Shown piece by piece: positions 11,187 through 24,300 of a DNA stretch of 64,000 nt (positions are counted from its first letter, which is position 1; each line of letters begins with the position of its first letter). The notes beneath the pieces were generated by a model. That model saw only the letters and a program-made list of their open reading frames with translations. It was not told the DNA's origin and ran no database searches. Location of the stretch: assembly GCF_030272615.1 (NCBI RefSeq), contig NC_081409.1:654626468-654690467 (forward strand), given 5' to 3'. This DNA comes from Cryptomeria japonica. Lineage: Eukaryota; Streptophyta; Pinopsida; Cupressales; Cupressaceae. A program made the translations under genes and the position numbers.

Positions 11187-12765
11187 CTTGCAAGATCTAT
11201 TTTTATGCCCTAGAGATGATGGCTACTATTTATATAGAAATGATTGTTTGAATAAGAAATTATCACAATGTGGTGGGTTGTCAAATTTTATTTCATGTTT
11301 TCATGAGGGCATCAAACACAAGTTTGGAAAGAATTATGTTGATAAAAAATGATAAGAGACAGTGAAATATACTTTGAAGAGTGGAGGTGAAGGTTCTAGA
11401 TACGAATTAGTCTCAAGAGAAGTGTGTGTTGCTGATTTTATTTTGGATTTTAAGGAAAAAAATTTATACAAGTATACAAGACACACCCATAGGTCTCAGT
11501 GGTTGGATCAATAGTTCAAGATGTGTAAGAACTCTTTCTTGATTGGCACTATTGTATCGGTGGTTGATTTTGCAGAGAACTATACACTACAACGATAGAA
11601 TGAGGTACAATCTCAATACTACAATTCAATCCGAATTGCTATTTTTATTCACATCACATATAGACATGCTCCTGATAGTATAGAAGAGGACAAGAAGATA
11701 ATCAAGGAGTATCATTTTTATATGAGTGATGATAGATCACACTCCTTCAAGTATGTGCAACATTCTTTCAAGAATTTTTTTCAGTTCTTGCATGAGAAAG
11801 ACATTGCAATTGATCGACATCTCATATGGTCGGATAACTATACGGGTCAATTCAAGAATGCTAGTATGTTTTATTGGTTGAGTAGAATGCATGTAGAGAG
11901 GTGTATACCTCATATTTTCTATTTTTTTAAGGTAGGGCATGGTAAGAGGGAGCATGATGGAGAAGAAGAAATTGAGGATTTCAGGTGCAAGTTTCTTTGA
12001 TGCACATTCTATAATTGATTAGTGTAGTTCATCTTTGTCACATGGAGGTACTCTTGATTCAGCAGTGACCAGATTCTTTTGGTTGGTTCAAGAGGGAATA
12101 GTGGGAGATAGATTGAATTGTCAAACAATTAAATATTTTTCAAAGATGCAATTTCTCATCTCAGATGCAAGTACATGGACCATTTGGACATAAGCGTTGG
12201 CTTGTTTTTGTCAGATTTGTGTCTAGTGTGATTGGGATTAGTGTGAGTCATGTGAGTGGGTTGATATGTGGGTTCCACAATATCTAACTCCTTTATCTCA
12301 AACAATATCCTTGTCAAATGATGACATGAAAAGTTCACTTGAGTATGACCATGTATCAGATCTTGTTCAGCCAAGACATGTTTTTGCAATTGTCGCACTG
12401 CAAGGGAATGAAGAGAGATCCAAATATTGTTTGGCACAATGTGTACAAGGAAAATAGAAGCTAACACAACCAGTGACAAATGATGATAGGTTCACATATC
12501 TTATAGGTTGAGTTGTTGTTGTGGGAACTTGGTTGCAAACATACATGATTGGAAAGAATAGCATAACTGCATTTGAAGACTATGAGAGACACAAAACCAT
12601 TCTCATGTATTCACACCTTATTATAGCTACAAATCTCAAGTTGTTGAAGCATCAAGCAAAACTGAAGACCAAGAGTTGTGGACAATGACTACTATTGATC
12701 ATGAATCAATACTGGATACTCTTAAGCAAAGAGAAGACCCTTCAGGCACACTTGAGTAGTAGGCC
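11187..12765 (+). pseudogene. 3' part of DDE-type transposase-like gene of element T
   Basis: Continues the gene after copia C. It encodes LQDLFLCPRDDGYYLYRNDC and a Cys-containing LSQCGGLSNF block. Next comes VVDFAENYTLQ with NEVQSQYYN and FIHITYRHAP (about 11555-11670), then HLIWSDNYTGQFKNASMFYW (about 11815-11880) and KVGHGKREHDGEEE (about 11930-11970). Inferred catalytic residues are the D of DFAEN, the D of WSDN and an acidic residue in or after the GHGK..DG block. A C-terminal region follows with PRHVFAIVALQGNEERSKYC near 12370-12430 and a tail to about 12765. Stops near 11350, 11512, 11597 and 12000 and probable frameshifts show decay. This would be a nuclear cut-and-paste enzyme; the superfamily name is not known to me. 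The 3' end is approximate. Confidence 0.65.
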
Positions 12766-13720
12766 TTTAATGGTGTCTTTTTTTTTTTTATCATGCATTT
12801 CATTTCAAACGATAATCATCAAACCTTAATGTTCAAGTTTGTTATGTGTATATTAAGGATGTGTTGATAATATAGGTCTATTGATGAATGTTTTTTCTTG
12901 GAACATAGTTTTTTCATGCACATAGTGGGTACACTCGATATAATTCGAAGGGACGTATTTTGAAACACAGATTATTATCATGCATTTGATGAGCATTACA
13001 ATTTTTTATAATAAACAACACTATTTGACAATTTTTGATGATTAAATTTTGTAAACTTTCACATACTATGTCAAGTGAAGGTATTGGCATTCAAAAATGA
13101 CAACATATACCATCGTTGTCAACCATGCAGAGAATGCAGTGAGAAATCCAATGAGAAGGGCTTTAATCAACATGTGTCTTTCTTCAAAGTTATGCTTGTA
13201 GAGTTTGCAGAGAAACTGGTAAGTTTCATAATTATACAATGTTGTATGTCTTAAAAATATTCCAAATGATCTATTTATAATTTGACAAAATAATTTGTAT
13301 TAAGTGTTATAATTTGTTTCTTGTAGCACATTCATTCTGCATAAAAATGTTGCTTATTTTGGTCTTCATTTATATGCAGGCATTGCTCTATGTAATCTTT
13401 TCTCTTAGGAAATGACGATGTCTAATGAAGATGAAGTGGGATGTTGTATTTGTATATGGATGTGAATTGATGTAACTTTGTTATGATGATATACTATTTC
13501 CATGAGCAAATTGGTTTAGTTATATTGATGATATACAATGTATCTGTACATGAGTACATTGGTGTAGTTGTATTGATAATGATGAAAAAACACATTTGCA
13601 TATTCATTCATGGATGTCACATGCAAGTATAATGGTAATTATGTGTATACAATATATGGAAATATTAATGATCATTATGTGCCTACAGTGTAATGCTTGT
13701 TTACCTATATTTTTTTATTA

Positions 13721-13796
13721 AATGAGTGACGATTTTTTCATTAGATGAAAAAATGTTGCCCTAATAAAACCATAGGGAATTTTGAAAAACTGAGAT
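13721..13796. repeat. Direct repeat copy 1 with internal hairpin
   Basis: Shares about 76 bases with 14081-14158 at roughly 360-base offset, including CCCTAATAAAACCATAGGGA. It contains ATTTTTTCAT, a 3-base loop and ATGAAAAAAT, a perfect 10-base stem. Confidence 0.75.
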
Positions 13797-14080
13797 AGGC
13801 TTTTTTAGGAACCCCTCTCATGGACCCTTAAGTTCAAATAGATTGTTCGCAAGTGCCACAGATTCCGAGTTAGAGCCCGTCAAAGTTTGAAAATTTTTAG
13901 CAATTAGGGCGCTCAAGGGATGACGTCAGTAGGGTATGAACTTGAGCATTCGACTGAGTAGGGGGGGGGGGGAATAGGAGCATGCATACGGTAAGAATTC
14001 CTAATTAGAAATGTCAGAATGGATGGTTCATGATCATGACGAGTGAAAAGAGAAATTGGCCACGCAACAACATTTGATTG

Positions 14081-14158
14081 AATGAGACTGGCGATTTTTT
14101 CACCAACTGAAAAAATGCTTCCCTAATAAAACCGTAGGGAATCTTGAAACACCGAGAT
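14081..14158. repeat. Direct repeat copy 2 with internal hairpin
   Basis: Matches 13721-13796 (CCCTAATAAAACCGTAGGGA here). Its hairpin is ATTTTTTCA, a 5-base loop and TGAAAAAAT. The stem is kept although the loop has changed. Confidence 0.75.
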
Positions 14159-14578
14159 GAATCATATCGACCCTTGAATGCCCCATTGAGAAATTTTTAC
14201 AACTTTTGAGCAATCTTGAGCAATTTTGCCAATATGAATAACCTATGACTAGACATAACAAATATTGGTCTAGATGACTTTATTACATAAAAAATGATTA
14301 TATTTCACCTTATTTACATTCAGAATCCATCAAAATACTTGTCTTCGAAATTTGACCTCGTGGAGGCCTAATGAGCAAGAAGGTCATTAAATTTGGTGAA
14401 GTTGTCAAAGGCAACCAAATTTAACACTTACGATTTAGATGAAATGAATTATATATAATCTAAGGATTATACAAACAAAACTTATGATGAAATGAAATGA
14501 AATGTATTGTTCATTAAATAACCATTATTAACCATTTTTAATTATTGGATTGAAGATTAAAATTTAAAATGATAACAC

Positions 14579-15650
14579 TGTTAGAATAATTGGTGGACAA
14601 TTGAGAGGGGGGGTGAATCAGTTGTCAATAGATTATATTAATCAAACCACTTTATAACCTTTAACGAGAGCACATAAACAATGAATATCAAAATAGTAGA
14701 AACAGATACCGGTAAGCAATAAAACTTAAGAATGAAATAGAAAATTAACACAATGCAACCATACAACATAACACCATGATTTGAACGTGCAAAACCTAGT
14801 AAAGGGAAAAACCCTAGTGGGAAGCCTACCCACAGTCAGATAATACTTCTACAAAAAGTATGTGATATAATAAGGGGCCTGCACATGTAGGAAGGCACAC
14901 TGCCTAGAGCATACTACTCTTTACAAAGGAGTCACACTGACTATACAGAGGTTATAACCACCTCAATATAATTGACAACAATCCAGAAGAATGAACTGTC
15001 AGTGATAGCGTCTACCATGCCTGATTACAGTCTCGATTAAGCTCAATACCAGAGGCCTTTGACCTCTTACATAAACCCAATTAGATCTTCTATGATCGAC
15101 CAAATCTCCTTCACATATGATCTTTATTTTATTCACACATTTTATCCCTTGACCACACCCATGATCTACAATGAGATCTTACATAAATTTATACAAACCC
15201 TAAGGCCTAAACCAATTAGGCTGGCCACCTAAAAGATATTACAATAAAATCATTACATACATCCACATTACAATGATATGCCATGTTGGATTTAGAACAA
15301 AACAACATTAACCAATCCAACACCACTTATGCATCTTGTCAAAGATTCTCAATAAATGCTCTGTAGGTAAAACCCTAAACCCTTACCGTTATAGGCTTAC
15401 TAGAATGTATGATATAATCCAATCATTAGGTCAATACCAACTGACCAAAACATATTCCAAAAACATGCAACACATCAAACCAAACATATTCCATTGATCC
15501 AAACATGTCGGTAGTATCCAACTGATAGTCACTTCTGTCAGTAACACTAGTTCTTCTACCGGTAACCAAAATTTGTTTGCCAGTATACAATCATAACACC
15601 TAGTGTTGACATCAATGCAACACATAATCAATTCCTTCGTATTTCCAACA
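14579..15650 (-). repeat. 3' LTR of copia A
   Basis: Plus strand starts TGTTAGAATAAT and ends ATTTCCAACA; 1072 bases. The 5' copy is 1246 bases; this copy lacks about 175 bases corresponding to roughly 28385-28560. It contains the G-rich box GAGAGGGGGGGTGAATCAG near its left end. Confidence 0.95.
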
Positions 15651-16015
15651 ATCACCACCTTTGGCATTGATGGCAACACTAGATCTGAAAAAGAAAACAT
15701 CTAAGTGCCAAGAAATGCCAAAAATTTCTCATAGAAGATATAACAATGAAAAACTGAAAAATCCCAACAACTCCCCCTCAAGAGTGCAAACCAATCTGAA
15801 ACTGATCTGAATCTCTCCCCCATATGACATATTATGATATTAGCTTTCACATATAAATCTGCCCCTTTGACATCAATGTCAAGGATATGACATAGATATC
15901 AAAATCCTGTGAATGTCAAAGCTGACTGCTCTCCCTGAGTAGTAGCACCACTACATCAATCTGGAGCAAAGATAAATCTGATGATGCCTACCAGACAAAT
16001 TCACTTCTCTCTCAA
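15651..16015 (-). other. 3' untranslated end of copia A with polypurine tract
   Basis: Non-coding. Immediately next to the 3' LTR the minus strand reads GCCAAAGGTGGTGAT, a slightly eroded polypurine tract used to start plus-strand DNA synthesis. No other feature seen. Confidence 0.7.
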
Positions 16016-19000
16016 CTAAGTTTCTATTGGAGGGGTGGACACCCCTAACCTGTCTCTCAAATACTCGAATGATTCCTTAGACAATAGTTTAGTGAATATA
16101 TCTGTAATCTCCTCTTTAGTGTTCACATAAACCAATTTGACTTCCTTTTCTTCCACCTTTTCCTTTAGAAAGTTATACTTTATTGATATGTGCTTATTAT
16201 TAGAGTGAAATACTAGATTCTTAGATATGTCAATAGCTGCAAAGTTATCACAATAGATAACTACTGATTCACTGTAATTTACATTGATATCCTTCAACAT
16301 TTGCTTCATCCACAAGACTTGAGTGCAATTAGTTGATGCTGCAACATATTCAGCTTCTGCAATAGATAAATAAATGCATGATTGTTTTTTTGTTGATCCA
16401 TGAAACCAATTTATTTCCAAGAAAGAAAGCTCCACCAGAAGTGCTCTTTCGGTCATCACTATCTCCTGCCCAATCTGAATCTGTATATGTACAGAAAGTG
16501 AAGTTATCATCTCTAGAGTACCATAAGACATATTCTGTTGTTCCTTGCAAATACTAGAATATCCTCTTTACTACATTCATAATATCTGGTCTAGTTTGAT
16601 TTAGATATAACAAGCCACCAATCATAGACTTATACCTTGTCAAATTTACCAGTTCAGGTGTGTCTTTGATAGATAATTTCTCACTTGTCACCATAGTAGT
16701 ACTTACCGGTTTGGAATTATCCATACCAAACTTCTTCAACAATTCCCTTAGATACTTAGTTTGATAGATAAAAATGCCTTTGTCAATTTGAGTAATCTGC
16801 AAACCTAAGAAAAATCTCATCTCACCAATCATAGACATTTCAAATTCATCCTTCATATTATTAGAAACTTTCATGCACAATTTATCTTCACCTCCAAAAA
16901 TGATATCATCAACAAATACTTCAATAATCAGAATATCATCATCAATGATCTTATAATATAAATTATTGTTAGCACTGCCCTTAGTAAAACCAAGCTTCAA
17001 AAGATATTTATCCAACCTTGCATACCAAGCTCTAGCAGCTTGTTTCAATCCATATAATGATTTCCTTAACCTACAAAGTATATCTTTATCATCTGTTAGT
17101 GAAAATCCATTAGGCTACTCAATATATACTTCTTCCTCAAGTTCACCATTCAAAAATGCACATTTAACATCCATTTGATAGACCTTGTAGTTTTTATATG
17201 CTACATAGGCAAGAAATAGTCTAACAACTTCAATTTTAGCTACTAGTGCAAATGTCTCACCATAATCAATTCCTTCCATTTGAAAAAATCCTTTACAAAC
17301 TAGTCTAGCCTTATTTCTTACAATTTGACCATCCTCATTTAGTTTGTTTCTTAAAACCCATTTAGTTCCAATAACATTCTTATTTTTAGGTCGGGAAACT
17401 AAAGTCCAATTCTTATTCTTCTCTATCTGATCTAATTCATCTTCCATAGCCTTTAACCAATATTCATCTTTACAAGCTTCAATAATAGATGCTGGTTCAA
17501 TTTGAGAAATAAGACATACCTCATCATATGCCAGTCTTCTCCTTGTCATAACTCCCTTGTTCCTATCTCCAATTATTTGATCTGCAAAATGATTTGATCT
17601 TACATACCTTGATTTTTTCTGAACTTCAGGTTCTCTGATCTGATCATCGGTCATAGTTAAATTTTTTGATTGTGCTGGTGTAACTGTCTCAGTGTCTTAT
17701 ACTAGTTGAGGCATTGTTGGATCAGTTATGATTATTTCTATTGCTGGTTCTGTGTCATATGATATAGATTGATCTCTATATTGCTCATCCACTTTTACAT
17801 TTGTGCTCTCTACAATTATTTGCAATATTTTGTTATAACATCTATATGCTTTGCTCTTAATTGAATATCCAATAAATATCCCTTCATCACATCTAGGATC
17901 AAACTTCCCAATTGAATCATCCCTTTTGTTATAACATTTACTTCCAAAAATTCTAAAATATTTAAGAGTAGGTGTATGTCCAAACCATAATTCATAAGGA
18001 GTCTTACCGGTTTCACCTTTGATATGAACTTTGTTGAATGTGTAGATTGATGTACTCACTGCTTCTCTCCAGTATATGTGAGGCAATTTGGCTTCCATCA
18101 TCATGGTTCTTGATGCATCCAAAATGGTTTTATTCTTCCTTTCCACTACTCCATTCTGCTGAGGAGTCCGAGGTGCAGATAACTATCTCCTAATTCCATT
18201 TATCTCACAATAATTGTTAAATTTATGAGAAGTGAACTCACTGCCTTGATATGATCTCAAACATTTGATTTTCAATCCAGTTTCTATCTCCACCATTTCT
18301 TTAAAGATCTTAAATTTCTCAAAAGCTTCTGACTTCTCTCTTAGAGAAGTCACCCACATCATTCTAGAATAATCATCAATTATTAGCATGAAGTATCTAT
18401 CACCTTGAGAGATTCTGGTCCTCGCTAGACCACATAAGTCAATATGAATCAAATCAACCACATCATTAGATTTATCATGTATGCTCTTAAAATAAGTTAT
18501 AACTTACTTTCCCAATTGACATTCCTTACATACCAAATTATGAGGCTTTATAATCTTAGGTATATCTCTAACTGCCTTTGTTTAACTGATCTTAACAATA
18601 CAATCAAAATTAACATGACACATTCTCTTATGCCATTACCATCTCTCATCATTATGAGCAATCAAACATGTCTTATCACTGGTGTTCAAGTGAAAGATAT
18701 TACCTCTAGTTTGAGTATCGGTTGCAATCTCCAAGCCAGTTCTATTAATGATTTTGCATTTTCTATCTTTGAACTCAAATTGGAATCCCTTATCCACCAA
18801 CTAACCAACACTTAAAATATTATGCTTTAAACCTTCTACATAATAAAAATTATTAGTATTATGCTTACCATCCAGAGAAATAATACCTCTACCTTTGATC
18901 ATACATGCTTTTTTATCCCCAAATCTGACTTGACCGCCATTGTATTCTTGCAGCGACAAATTTTTTCTTTTATCTCCAGTCATATGATGTGAGCATCCAC

Positions 19001-19607
19001 TATCAATTACCCATTCATCCTTGTCTTCTACTTTTGCTGCCAGGGTCTTTTCTTCATTCTTGATAACCGGTTCCGGTTCATCTTCCTTTATAGCATAGAA
19101 TACCCATTCCTTTCCATTGCCAGATCCACTAGCAGAGTCACTTGTCAGTTCTTCATCTGAGTCATCACTAACTCCTTCCTCATCCGCTATGTAGCATAGT
19201 TTGTTTTTCTTGAATCTATATTTATTATAATTAGGCTTAAATGATTTCTTAACTCTTTATTCAAATCTTGCATTCCTTTCAAGACATCTAGATGTAAAAT
19301 GACCAATCTTATTACATGGAAAAAATTTAAAAGGTGCTTTTCCTAGATACTTACTTCCTGTTGGTCCTTCAAGTACTCTTCTAGCAAATAAGGCTTCAAG
19401 TTGCTCACATTATTCATCCTCTTTCCTCATATCTTCCAATTCTTTTGCATATAGGAATTTCCAATTACTTTTGTCGGTAGATGATGATGCATGAAAAGTA
19501 GGTTCATACTTTGCAGCTCTAGAGGGTCCGAATTCTTCAAGCTCAAAAGCGGCTAATTTCCCAATCAGAACGTCTCTCTTAACTAAAGTGTTTTCTATTG
19601 TTATCAA
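16016..19607 (-). pseudogene. gag C-terminus to RNase H of copia A, decayed
   Basis: Continues gag after the B insertion, with LVKRDVLIGKLAAFELEEFG at about 19585-19526. It runs through the zinc-knuckle region near 19310 to protease WVIDSGCSHHMTGD (DSG at 18996-19004). Then come the integrase core (IDDYSRMMW near 18370; NGVVERKN near 18140), RT with FVDDIIFGG (FVDD at 16905-16916) and RNase H with YTDSDWAGDSDDRKSTSG near 16490. The last protein residues are GVSTPPIET, ending at 16016. The second integrase aspartate is changed: the usual SDQG reads SYQG at about 18255. Frame breaks occur near 19400, 18800, 17690 and 16550. It would be cytoplasmic and nuclear replication machinery of the element; this copy is inactive. 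Confidence 0.9.
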
Positions 19608-21135
19608 TGATAACTCAATGATGATCAGCGAGTACCAAACCAGTACTGAGAGGCAGGGTAAATCAGTACAGACACAAAAACTTTTCCTGAACTGGTTTGA
19701 CTGCAAATAGTGAACTTGACTGGCAATCACTAACACCGGTCTTAAACCAGATTACTACCGATTAAGCACAATGAGAATGTAAAATATATAAACTAGAAAC
19801 ACTTATCTTTCCACACAACCTACACCCTCATTTCCATATTATCCTTGTGCATAAACAACTAATCTATCATCAGAAATCTAATAACTTGCTAGATGAACAT
19901 GATTCACTGCTTAATAGAAAACAACAAAATCATCACATGAAAAAGACATCACATATGACACACATATTTTTCACATGGAAACCCAATTGGGAAAAACCAT
20001 AGTGGGGATGAATACCCACAATTTGTTTTTGAGCTCTTTAGAAGTCCGCTCTGTTAGGAGCCTTGTCCGATTAAAGACTGTTACAACAGGTTCTGTTAGG
20101 AACCGATCCTATTAGGGATCACCCAGTTAAGGGATGGTTAGATTACCTGGTTAAGGATTAAACCCCGTTAAAGGTTACCTTTTTAGAGGATTTTAAGAAC
20201 TCAATGGCTTTGAGTCACCCTGTTAAAGAATTTACAGCAAGCTGGTTAGAGCTACCCTGTTAAGGGATTTTCCAATTGTTGAAGTGGTTAGAGATCAACA
20301 GGTATTACAATGATCTAGTAATAGAACTCAATGCCAATGCAGATCTTCTTTAGTTCCTTCCTTCTACACACACACTCTGCAGGTATCAATTCTCTTCTTT
20401 GGTCTGGCAAGAATCATGTATCTCTGCACTTAGATACATACACAACATTTTCCAACAACTTCAAAATGAAACACAGCATCGACCTTATAGGAAACAGATA
20501 GGTTGATAACATAAACCTTAAACCCTAAACATTTAAGTTTAGAAATTCAATCAGTTCAATCCTAACCATTGAACACTTTGCATTTGAATACAACGATCTT
20601 GAACCGATCTCAAGACATTCTCCATCATTTGTTCTTCACCACTTCTTGGAGGTGATAATCCATCACGCGTTCTGCACTGTTTGCAGAGACTTCGTACATT
20701 CTCGAGGTAGATAGGATCACTCTCCTTCATGCAAGATCCTTTACGTTCATGAGGCTGATGTGGCAACATGATCTGATCTCCATTACACTGCTAACTCATC
20801 TCATAATGTTATCAGTTGAATTACACAGGCTCAAAACACTTCAACTAGAAACCCTGAGACAGACTACCAACCGGTAGTCATACCATATTAAACCTTGATA
20901 GAAAACATTACATATACCAGTTCAGTCTTCAACATACCAATTTACTTGGACAAACATACCACTTCACCTTTTGCACATATACCGGTTCACAACTTTGTAC
21001 CAGTTCTCTTTGCTAGTTTCTTAACTTCACTAAACCGGTTCAATCTTCATCATATTACTGGTTCACTCTTCAGCATATTGACATCAATGACAACACAGTA
21101 TCATCATGTCATCATACTCTACACATATGCCAACA
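19608..21135 (-). repeat. 3' LTR of copia B
   Basis: 1528 bases; plus strand starts TGATAACTCAATGATG and ends ATATGCCAACA. Its central part (about 20040-20290) holds many degenerate copies of CTGTTAAGGG / CCTGTTAGG. The polypurine tract CCAAAGGGGGAGAT (minus strand) lies immediately to the right. Confidence 0.95.
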
Positions 21136-21380
21136 ATCTCCCCCTTTGGCAGTGATGGCAATATATAAAGATATCTCTCTTTTTTCATAACATCTTCTCC
21201 TTAATACTGTAGATATCTTCTCTGCTTCACATCTTCTCCCAATTTGACAACAATGCCAAAATGGAGGCATGAGCTTCCTTGTTCCACTATGCTACTCCCC
21301 TTGAGGAGTAGCATCCTTCAACACATCAATCTTGAAAAGATATAGCAAAGTAAGAACTAACTGATGTGGAGCACAAATCT
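21136..21380 (-). other. 3' untranslated end of copia B with polypurine tract
   Basis: Minus strand reads GCCAAAGGGGGAGAT directly before the 3' LTR (21136-21150). The rest is non-coding with no further feature. Confidence 0.8.
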
Positions 21381-24300
21381 TTATTTTACCTCTTGAAGGG
21401 GCAACACCCCTAATTCACCTCTCAGATAGGTAAAAGTATCCTTCGGTAGAGGCTTGGTGAATATGTCTGCTAACTGCTCCTTACTGGAAACATGTTCCAA
21501 TACTACCTCTTTGTTCTGAACCTTTTCCCTCAAGAAATGATATTTGAGTTCAAAGTGCTTGGTTCTAGCATGTAAAACCAGATTCCTGGAAATGTTAATT
21601 GCACTTGTATTGTCACAAAATATACTTACTGGTTCAAATACAGGAACTTTGAGGCCATTCAATACATTCTTCATCCAAATAGTCTGGGTACAATTCATAA
21701 AAGTTGCAACATACTCCGCTTCTGTTGTAGACTAAGATATACAACTCTTCTTTTTGCTCATCCATGAGACCAGTCTACCATCGAGAAAGAATGCACCACC
21801 GGTTGTGCTCTTCTGGTCATCCACATTACTAGCCCAATTAGCATTTGTGAACACTTTCAGGTTGAAATCATCATTGTATGGATACCATAATTCATAGTCA
21901 ATAGTTCCCTTCAGATATCTAAGAATCTGCTTGACTACTACCAAGTGGGATTCTCTTTGGCTTTTCTGAAACTGAGTGGTAATACCCACTACATGTACAA
22001 TGTCTGGTCTACTATGCACTACATAATGTAACTTACCAGTCATTGATCGGTAATCCTACTCATTTACTAATACCGAGTCATCCTCTTTTGATAGTTTACA
22101 ACCAGTCACCATTGGTGTACCAATTGGTTTGTTGTCTTCCATGCCAAAGGTCTTCAACACATCTTTGACATACTTGGACTGAGTAATAAAGATTCCATCT
22201 TTCATTTGCTAAATCTTCAGTCCAATGAAGAACTTAATCTCCCTTATGAGTGACATCTCAAACTCCTTTTTCATCTCATCTGCAAAGTCATGACTCATCT
22301 TGTCATCTCCACTAAAGATTATATCATCAACAAATGATTCATAGATTAGAATCTGATCTCCTTCTAATTTCAAGTAGACATTGTTGTCTTCACTTGTCCT
22401 TTCAAATCCAATCTTCACAAGATGGGAGTGCAAGTGTTCATGCCATGCTCTAGGTGCCTGCTTCAGTCCATAGAAGGCTTTATGTAGCCTACACACCATG
22501 TCATTGTCTTCTGATAGGGAGAACCCATCTGGTTGCTCTATATATACCTCCTCTTCTAGTATTCCATTTAGGAATGCAGATTTTACATCCATTTGGTATA
22601 CCTTGAATCGTTTAAAATTTACTTATGCAAGAAGCATATGAACTCCTTCCAATCTTGCTACTAGAGAAAAGGTTTCTCCATAGTCTTCCCCTTCTTCTTG
22701 GGCATATCCTCTACCTACCAGTCTGGTTTTGTTCCTTACCACTATGCCATCCTCATTCAGCTTATTTCTGAAAACCCATTTGGTTCCAATGATATTTTTT
22801 ATGCTCCAGTCTAGGTACCAGAGACCATGTACCATTCTTCTCTATTTGGTCAAGTTCCTCTTCCATTGCCTTGATCCAGTCTTCATCTTTATGTGCCTCT
22901 TTGAATGATTTAGGCTCAAATTTAGAGATCATACATGAGCTTTCTCTGACCTTTCTTCTTGTAAGAATTCCTGCATCTTTGTCTCCTATGATCTACTTTG
23001 GATCATGATTGAGTTTGACATACCTAGGTATATTCTTAATAGATTCCTCTTGCTTTTTTTCTTCATCCTCATCTTCATCAGCATCAACATCTACCGGTGT
23101 AGGAGCATAGTTATTGGTACTGGGCAAATTTGCAACTAGTTCCTAGAAGGTTACTACCGGTTCATCTCCTACATGCTCACTGTTGGTTTCCTCAGGTTTC
23201 TCAGAGTTTTCATCAATCCTAACATTGATGCTTTCAATGATTCTCTGAGTCCTATTATTGAAACATTTGAGAGCTTTACTCTTAGTGGAATATCCCAAGA
23301 ATATTCCCTCATCACATTTTGCATCGAACTTTCTCTAATGTTCACTTCTCTTGATATAATATTTCCTACCAAATACTCTAAAGTAGATTACCACTGGTGT
23401 CTTACTAGACCAATACTCATAAGGAGTCTTATCCTTTCATTTCTTAATGAGTACCCAATTCATTGTGTAGATTGCAGTGCTCACGGCTTCTCTCCAAACG
23501 GTGTGAGCAACCTTTCCTTGGATCAACATAGTTCTAGCCGCTTCAACCACAGTCTGGTTGTTTCTTTCTGCTAAGCCATTCTGCTATGGAGTCTGGGGGG
23601 CAAACAGTTGCCTCTTGATGCCATTCTCTTCACAATATTTGTTGAATTCACCGGAAGTGAATTCCCCTCCTTGATCATTTCTTAGGCATTCGATTAGTCT
23701 ACTGCTTTCCTTTTCCAGTGCTCTGAAAGCTTTGAACTTTCCAAAGGCTTCAGACTTGTCCTTCAAGAATATGACCCACATCATTCTTGATCAATCATCT
23801 CTAAGAATCATAAAATACCTATCTCCCTACACACTCCTAGTTTTCATAGTACCACACAAATTAGTATGCACAAGATCAAGTAAATTGTTTGTAGTGAAAG
23901 ATTTACCTTTGAAGGTTGAGGAAGACATTTTCCCTAGTTGAAACTCTCTGCATAGAGGATTTTTTGGTTTTCTCAACATCGAAAGTCCTCTAATCGCCTT
24001 GATCTTACTGGCCTTCACAATGTTATCAAAGTTTATATGGTAGAGTCCCCTATGCCATATTCAGCTATCATCAAACTTAGCCATAAACATGTACTTATAT
24101 TTGCATTCAGCTGAAATAGGTTACCTTTGGTCTACCTACCAGTGGCCACTAGTTCACCATTCTTTCCTTTGATTTTGCACATTCCATTTTTGAATTCCAA
24201 GGTGAGTCCACTATCATTCAGCTAGGCAACACTCAATAGGTTGTGTCTGAGACCTTCCACCCAATACACATTATCAGCATTGCTCTTTCCATTCAGAGAG

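Larger units (their letters stand above)
12766..14573. other. AT-rich spacer between the convergent T genes
   Basis: No coding signal. It contains poly-T and AT-rich stretches, a run of G near 13970, and a direct repeat pair described separately. The sequence resumes at 28909 after copia A. It lies between two convergent genes, so it should hold their 3' ends. Confidence 0.5.

Noticed and set aside
12156-12564. Minus-strand frames opposite the transposase C-terminal region
   Set aside because: The plus strand gives family-like text here (PRHVFAIVALQGNEERSKYC); the minus frames are shadows.
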